Of a stretch of DNA of 64,000 nt, positions 51,763 through 59,568 are shown piece by piece (the first letter of the stretch is position 1; each line of letters starts with the position of its first letter). A program made the translations under genes and the position numbers. The DNA is taken from NCBI GenBank assembly GCA_964425915.1, contig CAYROO010000001.1:124001-188000 (forward strand), in the 5' to 3' direction. The DNA comes from Polycyclovorans sp964425915. Its GTDB lineage: Bacteria; Pseudomonadota; Gammaproteobacteria; Nevskiales; Nevskiaceae. The notes below the pieces were generated by a model. The model saw only the letters and a list, made by a program, of their open reading frames with translations, was not told the origin of the DNA and ran no database searches.

Positions 51763-52649
51763 GCAGGGAACACGCCGGTCGAGATATAGCGGTCACCGCG
51801 ATCGCAGGCGATGGTGACGATGGTGGCGTTCTGCAGCCGCTGGCACAGTTGCAGGGCGGCCCACATGGCGCCCCCCGACGACGGGCCACAGAACAGGCCT
51901 TCGTGCGCCGCCATGTCGCGCATCACGCGCTCAGCATCGCTGGCCGCCACCTCGATGATCTCGTCAATCCTGGGCCGCTCGAAGATCTTCGGCAGGTAGG
52001 CCTCTGGCCACTTGCGGATACCGGGAATGGACGACGCCCCATCGGGCTGCACGCCGACGATCTGAATCTCCGGCCGCTGCTCCTTGAAATAACGCGAGCA
52101 GCCCATGATGGTGCCGGTCGTCCCCATACTGGAAACGAAATGCGTGATCGTGCCGTCCGTGGCCTGCCAGATTTCGGGCGCGGTGCCCTCATAGTGGGCC
52201 CGCGGATTGTCGGGGTTGGCGAACTGGTTGAGCACGCGCCCCCGCCCTTCACTGGCAAGGCGGTCGGCGAGGTCGCGCGCGCCCTCCATGCCCTCCTCCT
52301 GGCTCACCAGCACGATCTCGGCGCCAAATGCCCGCATGGTGGCCCGCCGCTCGGCGCTCATGTGGGCCGGCATCACCAGCACCATCCGATAACCCAACAC
52401 GGCGGCGGCCATCGCCAGCGCGATACCGGTGTTGCCAGAGGTGGCCTCGATGAGGGTGTCGCCGGGGCGAATCTCGCCGCGCTGCTGCGCCCTGTGAATC
52501 ATCGAATAGGCCGGGCGGTCCTTGACCGATCCAGCCGGATTATTGCCCTCCAGCTTGGCGAACAGACGGTTGTTCCCGATGCCGGGCAGTCGCGTCAGTT
52601 CAACCAGGGGGGTGTTGCCGATGGTGTCGGCAAGCGTCATGGTGTGCAT
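51759..52649 (-). CDS. cysM: Cysteine synthase B (O-acetylserine sulfhydrylase)
   Basis: A 296-residue PLP enzyme that makes cysteine from O-acetylserine and sulphide, or S-sulphocysteine from thiosulphate. IGNTPLVEL and the PLP lysine in NNPAGSVKDRPA, the SGNTG loop near residue 70, GTTGTIMG phosphate-binding loop near 175, and SSGGAM are present. The RxxRPRIDEI-type segment supports the CysM branch. ATG 52649 is preferred; ATG 52640 is possible. It is divergent from the GacS-like kinase gene, 47 bases apart. Confidence 0.95.
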   Translation of the reverse strand: MHTMTLADTIGNTPLVELTRLPGIGNNRLFAKLEGNNPAGSVKDRPAYSMIHRAQQRGEIRPGDTLIEATSGNTGIALAMAAAVLGYRMVLVMPAHMSAERRATMRAFGAEIVLVSQEEGMEGARDLADRLASEGRGRVLNQFANPDNPRAHYEGTAPEIWQATDGTITHFVSSMGTTGTIMGCSRYFKEQRPEIQIVGVQPDGASSIPGIRKWPEAYLPKIFERPRIDEIIEVAASDAERVMRDMAAHEGLFCGPSSGGAMWAALQLCQRLQNATIVTIACDRGDRYISTGVFPA

Positions 52650-52696
52650 GGGGGGAATCGTACCCGACCGGCCGCCCTTCGGCGAAGCGCTACGCC

Positions 52697-54952
52697 ATGA
52701 ACTTTTTGACCGCCCTGCACCGCTGGCTGCCCTTCGCCATGGGCTTCCTGTTGCCCATGGTCTGGGTGGCGGCCGGCCTGGTGCTGACCTGGACGCTGCT
52801 CGATCCGTCGCGCCTGTCCACTGGGCTGCAGGTGCTGCTGGGGGCCAGCTGGGGCGGCGCGGCGCTGCTGCAGCTCTGGCTGGCACGACGCCAGGCCCGC
52901 GCCTGGCGCGCCCTCGCTGCGGTGGCCCGCAACCTCGCCGGTGGGCGGGCCGAACAACGGGCCCCGCGCGATCTCCCCGGGCATGCCCGCCTGGTGGCCG
53001 ACCCGCTCAACGAGGCCGGTCGTGTCATCACTCAGCTGCGAGACCACCAGGACACCCTGGTGATGCAGACCACCGCCCGCCTCAAGGCCGACCAGGAACG
53101 CCTGCAGGAGATGAACGCCGAAATGCGTCGCGCCCTGCTGACCACTCAGGCTGCGGCTCGGGCGCAGTCAGAGCTCTTTTCCAATCTGTCGCACGAGTTG
53201 CGGACCCCGCTGACCGGGATTCTCGGCTACGCCGACCTGTTGCGCCGATCCACACTCGATGCCGAGCAGGAGCAGTACGTCGCCACCCTGGACAAGTCGG
53301 CACGCGCCATGTTGACCATGATCAACGACCTGCTGGACTGGAGCCGCATCGAAGCCGGGCGGTTGCGGCTGCATGAGGAGCGGTTCGATATCCACGAGGT
53401 GATCGAGGATGTCACCACCCTGCTGGCGCCGCTGGCTTATGAAAAGTCCCTGGAACTGGTGCGCATCATCTACCACGACGTACCGACATCACTCAGCGGC
53501 GATGCCCAGCGGCTACGGCAGGTACTGACCAACCTGGTATCCAACGCCATCAAGTTCACTGAACGTGGTGAAGTGGTCCTGCGCGTCATGCGCGAGCGGG
53601 AGGAGCAAGGCCGAATCTGGTTGCGGCTTACCGTTGCCGACACCGGCATCGGCATCTCGGCAGAGCAACAAGCGCGCTTGTTCCAGCCGTTCCAGCAAGC
53701 GGGTCCGAGCATCGGTGGCAGTGGCCTGGGACTATCGATCAGCCGCAAACTGACCGAGCTGATGGGCGGCAGTGTGGGTCTCGAAAGCACCGAAGGTGAG
53801 GGCTCGACGTTCAGCGTGATGTTGCCTTTGGGCCTGCAGGACGGAGGCGAGACAGGTCCGACGCCGGACCGGCGCCTGGCCGAGAAAACGGTATGGCTGC
53901 TGGAGCCCCAGGAAACCGCCCGCCTGGCACTGACGCACAGCCTGGCGTTCTGGGGCCTTAATGTGGTGCGCTTTGACGGCGCAGATGCCCTGCACGACCG
54001 CCTGAAGCTGGCCCACAACCTCCCGGCACTGGTGGTGGTGGGGCTGCGTCCCGAGGATGTCGAACCGTTGCGCCCGATTCTGCAGCGCTGTGCCGAACAG
54101 CGCCCGCCTCTGCTGGCACTGGTGGCGTCTGCCTCATTGGATGTGCAGTTGCGTCTGCGGGCGCTGGGGGCGGCCGCCTGCCTACCCAAGGCCGTCGGGC
54201 GGCAGACCCTGCAGCAGACACTGGTGGATCTGGCCACGGAGAAGCGCAGCAGCCGCCCGCTCGACGGCGGTCGCGCCCTGGTGGCGGACAACAATGTCGC
54301 CAATCTGCGCTACCTATCGTTGCTGTGCGTGGATCTCGGCCTGGATGTGCTGGAAGCCCGCGACGGCGAAGAGGCGCTGACGCTTTGGCGCAGCCACCAC
54401 CCGGACTTCGTGCTACTTGACGCCCGCATGCCGCGCCGCAGCGGTGCTTCCTGCGCCGAGGCGATCCGGGCCGAGGCCAGCGAGCCAGGCCCCCGCATCA
54501 TCGCCATCAGCGCGCATCTGGAGCCGGAGGAGCGGCGCGCCTTCCTCGATGCCGGGGCCGACCACATCCTGCTAAAACCCTTTGACGAGCGGCAGCTGCT
54601 CAACGCCTTGCTGCCTGGTCGTCAACAACCGCCACCGCCCTCCTCACAACGGCTGGCGGAGGATCCCGAGATGCTGCAATTGCTGGCCGAGGAACTGCCG
54701 CTGCAACTGGAAGAGGTGGAAGCCGCCTTTCGCAGCGAAGACCTGGCTGCCGCGCGCGAAGCCGCCCATCAACTGCGGGGAACCGCCGCGTTCTACCACC
54801 TCGGCGCGCTGCGCGAGCGCGGCAGCGAGCTGGAACGACGGCTACGCAAGGTCGAGCATACGGATGATGCCGCAGCGGCCCTGGCCGCGGTACGCGCGGC
54901 CGTAGCCGAGGCGCTAGGCGATCTCGAGCGCCGTCGCGCCGCGCACGGCTGA
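52697..54952 (+). CDS. gacS: GacS/BarA-like tripartite hybrid sensor histidine kinase
   Basis: A 751-residue membrane kinase. Two transmembrane helices (about 11-32 and 44-62) are joined by a very short loop, so there is almost no periplasmic sensor. A HAMP-like region and coiled coil follow, then HisKA with H166 (SHELRTPLTG) and HATPase with DTGIGI and GSGLGLSIS. A first receiver-like domain (about 396-512) lacks the phospho-aspartate. An intact receiver has D575 (LLDARMP) and K627, and an HPt domain has H691. Orthology to GacS/BarA is inferred from architecture and the neighbouring cysM-rlmD. The 3' end overlaps acpS by 39 bases. Confidence 0.88.
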   Translation: MNFLTALHRWLPFAMGFLLPMVWVAAGLVLTWTLLDPSRLSTGLQVLLGASWGGAALLQLWLARRQARAWRALAAVARNLAGGRAEQRAPRDLPGHARLVADPLNEAGRVITQLRDHQDTLVMQTTARLKADQERLQEMNAEMRRALLTTQAAARAQSELFSNLSHELRTPLTGILGYADLLRRSTLDAEQEQYVATLDKSARAMLTMINDLLDWSRIEAGRLRLHEERFDIHEVIEDVTTLLAPLAYEKSLELVRIIYHDVPTSLSGDAQRLRQVLTNLVSNAIKFTERGEVVLRVMREREEQGRIWLRLTVADTGIGISAEQQARLFQPFQQAGPSIGGSGLGLSISRKLTELMGGSVGLESTEGEGSTFSVMLPLGLQDGGETGPTPDRRLAEKTVWLLEPQETARLALTHSLAFWGLNVVRFDGADALHDRLKLAHNLPALVVVGLRPEDVEPLRPILQRCAEQRPPLLALVASASLDVQLRLRALGAAACLPKAVGRQTLQQTLVDLATEKRSSRPLDGGRALVADNNVANLRYLSLLCVDLGLDVLEARDGEEALTLWRSHHPDFVLLDARMPRRSGASCAEAIRAEASEPGPRIIAISAHLEPEERRAFLDAGADHILLKPFDERQLLNALLPGRQQPPPPSSQRLAEDPEMLQLLAEELPLQLEEVEAAFRSEDLAAAREAAHQLRGTAAFYHLGALRERGSELERRLRKVEHTDDAAAALAAVRAAVAEALGDLERRRAAHG

Positions 54953-55324
54953 ACCTTCGAGCACCACGGTGGCGAGCACCCAGTCCTGCTGATCGGTCAG
55001 CGCGAGGTGGGCGGCATCGACACCGGCGCGCGTCAGTCGCGCCGCCAGCCCAGCGCTGAACACCAGCCGTGGCGCCCCCTGTGCGCCGCGCAGGACACCG
55101 CAGTCGAGATGACTGACGCCGCGAAAGCCGGTGCCCAAAGCCTTCACCAGTGCCTCCTTGGCGGCAAAGGCCTTGGCCAGTCGATTGACCGGATCGCGTG
55201 CACCGGCCAGCGCGGCCTGCTCGACCGGCATCAGCAGCTTGCGGCAGAAACGGTCACCGTGGCGCTGCCAGACCGCGGCAATGCGCGACTGCAGAATCAG
55301 GTCATTGCCGAGTCCAACGATCAC
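54914..55324 (-). CDS. acpS: Holo-[acyl-carrier-protein] synthase
   Basis: The 136-residue enzyme transfers 4'-phosphopantetheine from CoA to acyl carrier protein. The first metal ligand is in IVGLGNDLILQSRI (canonical GTDI, here GNDL, Asp kept). The second is in RLAKAFAAKEALVKALGTG. It is the last gene of the recO-pdxJ run, starting by ATGA overlap with pdxJ, and its 3' end is antisense to the last 39 bases of the GacS-like gene. Confidence 0.96.
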   Translation of the reverse strand: MIVGLGNDLILQSRIAAVWQRHGDRFCRKLLMPVEQAALAGARDPVNRLAKAFAAKEALVKALGTGFRGVSHLDCGVLRGAQGAPRLVFSAGLAARLTRAGVDAAHLALTDQQDWVLATVVLEGSAVRGATALEIA

Positions 55325-56070
55325 GTCGCCTGCCTGCGCGCGTCGGTCATCACCCGCCGCATCTCCGCCACCGCTGCTGGTAGGCCGACAAAGATGGCGC
55401 GGGCGATGATGCTGTGGCCGATGTTGAGCTCTACCACCTCGGGGATCCGCGCGATGGCGTCGACGTTGTCGAGGTGCAAGCCGTGGCCGGCGTGCACCTC
55501 CAGGCCGGCGGCGTGCGCCTGCGCGGCGAAGTGGCGGATACGGGTCAGCTCCTGACGCTGCGCCTCACCCTGTGTATCGGCGTAGCGGCCGGTGTGAATC
55601 TCGATCTGCGGAGCGCCGCTGGCCAGACTGGCGGCCAGCTGCGCCTCGTCCGCGTCGATGAACAAGGCGGGCACCGTGCCCACGGCCAGCAACCGTTGGC
55701 AGGCATCCCGCACCGCCGCCAGATGGGCGGCCACATCGAGCCCCCCCTCGGTGGTGACTTCCTCCCGCCGCTCCGGCACCAGGCAGGCAAACCGCGGCCG
55801 TGCCCGACAGGCCAGCTCGATCATTTCGCCGGTGACGGCCATTTCCAGATTGACCGGTACCGGGCTGCTCGCCACCAGCCGCAGCACATCATCGTCCTGG
55901 ATGTGCCGGCGGTCTTCGCGCAGGTGGATGGTCAGACTGTCGGCACCGCCACTGGCGGCGATCAATCCGGCTTCCACCGGGTCGGGATAGACCGTGCCGC
56001 GGGCCTGCCGCACGGTGGCGACATGGTCGATGTTGACGCCCAGGCGCAGGGGGGGAACGACGACCGACAT
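55321..56070 (-). CDS. pdxJ: Pyridoxine 5'-phosphate synthase
   Basis: A 249-residue TIM-barrel enzyme joining 1-deoxyxylulose 5-phosphate and aminoacetone phosphate derivative to make pyridoxine phosphate. LGVNIDHVATVRQARGT at the N-terminus, SLTIHLREDRRHI near 45, NLEMAVTGEM, CLVPERREEVTTEGGLD, and the C-terminal HAGHGLHLDN and LNIGHSIIARA match. It is 9 bases after recO and overlaps acpS. The pdxJ-acpS pairing is widely conserved. Confidence 0.98.
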   Translation of the reverse strand: MSVVVPPLRLGVNIDHVATVRQARGTVYPDPVEAGLIAASGGADSLTIHLREDRRHIQDDDVLRLVASSPVPVNLEMAVTGEMIELACRARPRFACLVPERREEVTTEGGLDVAAHLAAVRDACQRLLAVGTVPALFIDADEAQLAASLASGAPQIEIHTGRYADTQGEAQRQELTRIRHFAAQAHAAGLEVHAGHGLHLDNVDAIARIPEVVELNIGHSIIARAIFVGLPAAVAEMRRVMTDARRQAT

Positions 56071-56079
56071 GAGCGACTC

Positions 56080-56790
56080 TCAGCGAGGGGGAGTGCCATT
56101 ATCGCCGAGTGGCGATCGCAGGCGCCGCAGCAAATGGGGCGTTTCCAGCCGTCGCCCGCCAAGCGCCAGCGCCAGCACCTGCTGCAACAAGCGGCGGGCC
56201 TCGGGCGCGGCGGCAGCCGACAGCGGTTGGGCATCCCTCAGCGCGACCAGGGTTTTCCCGGACAGCGGTCCGCCCGAAGCCACCCCGAAGCCCGCATCGG
56301 CGGTCCAGTGATAGCGCAGATCCGGGTCAATATCGCCACCGTCGAACAGGCCAAAGCCGACCGCCTCCAGCAGGCACCGCTCGAACTGCCGCAAGGCATC
56401 CTCAGCGCCCGGCCCCGGCAGTTGGGACAGCGCCTCGACATACCGCGGAAACAGCGCGGGGTGTGGGTCGTCGCGTGCCAACAGCTTAAGCAGCAGTTCG
56501 TTGAGGTACCAGCCGTAGAACACGCGCTCGCCCGACAGCATCGGCGGCGTCCCATCGGCTTCGACGCGGGTGAGGGTCAGCAGCTCGCCACGTCCCTGCA
56601 CCGCCGCCAGCAAGGGTACGAAGGGCTGCAGCACCGGCCGCAACCGACTGCGCGGCCCGCGTGCGCCACGCGCAACGGCGCCGACCCGGCCGTCGCGCAG
56701 GGTGAACAGCTCCAGCAACAGTGAGGTGTCCCCGTAGGGACGCGCCTGCAGCACATAGGCCGGGACCAGCAGCTGCCCGCGGGCGCGCAT
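56080..56790 (-). CDS. recO: DNA repair protein RecO
   Basis: The 236-residue RecFOR mediator loads RecA on SSB-coated DNA. The N-terminal OB fold is PAYVLQARPYGDTSLLLELFTLRDGRVGAVARGARG. The helical middle has ERVFYGWYLNELLLKLL, and FERCLLEAVGFGLFDGG follows. Length is normal. It begins 5 bases after the era stop. Confidence 0.95.
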   Translation of the reverse strand: MRARGQLLVPAYVLQARPYGDTSLLLELFTLRDGRVGAVARGARGPRSRLRPVLQPFVPLLAAVQGRGELLTLTRVEADGTPPMLSGERVFYGWYLNELLLKLLARDDPHPALFPRYVEALSQLPGPGAEDALRQFERCLLEAVGFGLFDGGDIDPDLRYHWTADAGFGVASGGPLSGKTLVALRDAQPLSAAAAPEARRLLQQVLALALGGRRLETPHLLRRLRSPLGDNGTPPR

Positions 56791-56795
56791 GAAAC

Positions 56796-57683
56796 CTACT
56801 CGCCGCCGATCCCGAACTGGCGCAGGGATCGCAGGTCGTCGCTCCAGTTCTCACGCACCTTGCACCAGAGCTTGAGGAACAGCTTGCGCCCTTGTTGCCG
56901 CTCCCATTCGCGCCGGGCCGCTTCGCCGATCTTGCGCAGCTGCTCGCCCTTCTCGCCGACCACGATGCCCTTCTGGCCCTCGCGCTCAACCCAGATCACG
57001 GCGTGCACCCGATCGAGTCGCCCTTCTTGCTCGAAGGACTCGATACCCACGGTCGTCGCATAGGGCAGCTCCTGATGGAGATTGCGCACCAGCTTCTCCC
57101 GGATCAGCTCGGCCAGACCGAAGGCATCGTCATAGCCCACGGTCTGCGCCTCCGGGTACAGCGGCGGCCCCTCCGGCATTCGCGCCATCAACTCGTCAAG
57201 CAGCGGCTGCAGGTTCTGCCGCTTCATTGCCGATAACGGCACCACGAAAGCGAAGGGATGCCGTGCCGACCACTCTGCCAACATCGGTAGCAGCACGGCC
57301 TTGTCGGCCACACGGTCCACCTTGTTGACGACCAGGCCGACCGGCATCGGCAGCTTGGCGATACGCGTCAACACTGCCTCGTCCTCGTCGGTCCAGCGTC
57401 CAGCCTCGACCACGAACAGGACAACGTCGACATCGGCGAGGGCACCGACCGCCGCATCATTCATTAAGGCGTTGAGCCGCCGACGTGCCTGCAGGTGCAA
57501 GCCCGGGGTATCGACAAAGACGAGCTGGCCCTCCGGCCGGTGCACCACGCCCTGAATGCGATGCCGTGTGGTCTGCGGCTTGTGCGAGACGATGCTCACT
57601 TTGCGCCCGACCAGCGCGTTCACCAGCGACGACTTGCCCACATTGGGGCGCCCGACGACGGTAACCAATCCGCTGCGCATCAT
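56796..57683 (-). CDS. era: GTPase Era
   Basis: A 295-residue essential ribosome-assembly GTPase that binds the 3' end of 16S rRNA. G1 is GRPNVGKSS near residue 12, G2 QTTRHRIQG, G3 DTPGLH near 58, G4 NKVD near 120, and a C-terminal KH domain contains the VWVEREGQKGIVVGEKGEQLRKIG-like core. ATG 57683 overlaps the rnc stop (ATGA); an adjacent ATG at 57680 is possible. Long upstream extensions lie inside rnc. Confidence 0.98.
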   Translation of the reverse strand: MMRSGLVTVVGRPNVGKSSLVNALVGRKVSIVSHKPQTTRHRIQGVVHRPEGQLVFVDTPGLHLQARRRLNALMNDAAVGALADVDVVLFVVEAGRWTDEDEAVLTRIAKLPMPVGLVVNKVDRVADKAVLLPMLAEWSARHPFAFVVPLSAMKRQNLQPLLDELMARMPEGPPLYPEAQTVGYDDAFGLAELIREKLVRNLHQELPYATTVGIESFEQEGRLDRVHAVIWVEREGQKGIVVGEKGEQLRKIGEAARREWERQQGRKLFLKLWCKVRENWSDDLRSLRQFGIGGE

Positions 57684-58375
57684 GCTGTCTCCGGCCCGGC
57701 CATCACCGGGACCCCAAACGAAATCAACAAGGCCCGCGCTGCCCGCTGCTCGGCCTCGCGGCGACTGCCGCCCTCGGCCTGTGCCGACCGCTCCGGCTCG
57801 CCGGCGGTGACTTCCACCACGAAACGCCGGCGGTGCGGTGGCCCTGACGCCGACAGCACGGTATAGCGCGGTAAGGCCTGCGCCTGGGCCTGCAGCCACT
57901 CCTGCAAGCGGGTCTTGGCGTCCTTCAACAGTTCCGGGTCGGGCAGCGCCTGCAACAAGGGTGCAAACCATTGCAGACAGCAGCGCTCTGCCTCGGCGAA
58001 ACCGCCATCGAGCCAGATCGCACCCAACAAGGCTTCCAAGGCATCAGCCAGCAGCGAGTCACGTCGGTGTCCGCCGGACTTGCGCTCGCTCTCACCCAGT
58101 TGCAACAGGGGGCCAAGCAGAAAGCCGCGAGCAATTTCGGCCAGGGTTGATTCACGCACCAGACTGGCCCGCAGACGGGACAGCGCGCCTTCGTCATCAC
58201 GGGGACGCGCCCGGTACAGCGCAGCGCCGATCAGCCCATTGAGGAGGCCGTCACCCAGAAACTCAAGCCGCTCATTGTTGCGGCCTTCGCAGGAGCGATG
58301 TGTGAGCGCCTGCTGCAACAGGTCGGGATCGCGGAAGCGGTATCCGATGACCTGCTGAAGGCCCTCGACACTCAA
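57680..58375 (-). CDS. rnc: Ribonuclease III
   Basis: A 231-residue double-strand-specific RNase that processes rRNA precursors and many mRNAs. The catalytic signature is NERLEFLGDGLL near residue 34 (usual Ser after GD is Gly; acidic residues kept), with the second acidic pair in LLADALEALLGAIWLDGG near 108-125. A C-terminal dsRNA-binding domain has DAKTRLQEWLQAQ and EQRAARALL. It overlaps both DUF4845 and era genes. Confidence 0.97.
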   Translation of the reverse strand: MSVEGLQQVIGYRFRDPDLLQQALTHRSCEGRNNERLEFLGDGLLNGLIGAALYRARPRDDEGALSRLRASLVRESTLAEIARGFLLGPLLQLGESERKSGGHRRDSLLADALEALLGAIWLDGGFAEAERCCLQWFAPLLQALPDPELLKDAKTRLQEWLQAQAQALPRYTVLSASGPPHRRRFVVEVTAGEPERSAQAEGGSRREAEQRAARALLISFGVPVMAGPETA

Positions 58376-58743
58376 GAGCCGGCGCCCGCCATCGGCACCG
58401 CATCCTCAAACTCCAGGACAATCGAGACGTTGGCAAACAAGTGCCGACGCGCCTCGTAGTAATAGCTCAGCTGGCGGCCGCCGTTGCCGCGCACCACCCG
58501 CACCTCGGCCGGCTTCAGGTCTTCGATGCTCTCAATATCCCAGTAGCGCTGCAGTCCCCTGCGCACTTCGGTGACGCTGCTGGGGGCATCCTGCGCCACC
58601 GCATGGACCGCGCGGGTGATCTTCATCTGGTTGAGATAGACCGGCAGGCAGGTGAAGACCAGGAGGCTGACAAAGCCGATGAAGGCGAACAGGCAGAGCA
58701 TGCCAAACCAGCCCAGACCGCGTTGACGCTGACGATTGAGCAT
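58372..58743 (-). CDS. DUF4845 family membrane protein
   Basis: A 123-residue protein with one N-terminal transmembrane helix (about 12-34) and a soluble domain with YLNQMKITRAVHAVAQD and QRYWDIESIEDLKPAEVRVV. The family is regularly found between lepB and rnc in gammaproteobacteria; its function is unknown. It starts 39 bases after lepB and overlaps the rnc start by four bases. Confidence 0.9.
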   Translation of the reverse strand: MLNRQRQRGLGWFGMLCLFAFIGFVSLLVFTCLPVYLNQMKITRAVHAVAQDAPSSVTEVRRGLQRYWDIESIEDLKPAEVRVVRGNGGRQLSYYYEARRHLFANVSIVLEFEDAVPMAGAGS

Positions 58744-58782
58744 CGATAACTCCTAGTGACGGACCAATGCGAGGGCGAGGCC

Positions 58783-59568
58783 CTAGCGAATCTTCATCCC
58801 GATACGGGAGGTATCCACACGATAGCGCTCTCCGTCCCAACTCATCCAGATGAGGAAGGCCTTGCCAACCAGATTCTGTGCCGGGACCGTGCCCCAGCGT
58901 CGGCTGTCGTCGCTGCCGTCACGGTTGTCGCCCATGGCGAAGTACTGACCTTCGGGAACCACCAAGTCAAAATCGTCGGCCGGACGTTCCGGATTGGTGA
59001 TGATCTGGTGCTCGGTGCCATCCAGATCCTCGCTGAACCGGTGCACCGAGCCAAAGGGCCCGGAAAATACCCCGGCAGCTGACAGCGACACCGGCTCCCC
59101 GTTGAGGTAGAGCTGTTTGTCGATATAGGTGATGCGATCCCCGGGCACACCGACGATGCGCTTGATGAAATCCTTGGACGGATCCACCGGCCAACGGAAC
59201 ACCACCACGTCGCCGCGCTCGGGCCAACCACCAAGCGGCACCACGCGCCGGTGAAACACGGGATCGCGCAGACCGTAGGCAAACTTGTTGACCAGGATGA
59301 AGTCGCCCACGCTGAGCGTGGGGATCATCGAGCCCGAGGGGATGCGGAACGGCTCGGCGACGAACGCGCGCAGCACCAGCACCACAGCAATCACCGGGAA
59401 GAAGGAGCGACAGAACTCGACCACGCCACCGGCACGTGCGCCTTCGCCCTGCGCGGCCAGGCGCCGGGGCGCCAGCCAGAGGCGGTCCGCCAGCCAGACC
59501 GCACCCGTCACAACGGTGGCCACGGTCAACACCACCATGAAGTCCCAGTGGAACATGGTGGTACTCAT
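58783..59568 (-). CDS. lepB: Signal peptidase I
   Basis: A 261-residue membrane endopeptidase that removes signal peptides. Two N-terminal transmembrane helices (about 10-30 and 55-72) precede box B RIPSGSMIPTL with catalytic S80. The general-base lysine is in DFIKRIVGVPGD near 135, box E is near MGDNRDGSDDSRRWG, and VGKAFLIWMSW closes the protein. It overlaps the lepA stop (ATGA). Confidence 0.97.
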   Translation of the reverse strand: MSTTMFHWDFMVVLTVATVVTGAVWLADRLWLAPRRLAAQGEGARAGGVVEFCRSFFPVIAVVLVLRAFVAEPFRIPSGSMIPTLSVGDFILVNKFAYGLRDPVFHRRVVPLGGWPERGDVVVFRWPVDPSKDFIKRIVGVPGDRITYIDKQLYLNGEPVSLSAAGVFSGPFGSVHRFSEDLDGTEHQIITNPERPADDFDLVVPEGQYFAMGDNRDGSDDSRRWGTVPAQNLVGKAFLIWMSWDGERYRVDTSRIGMKIR

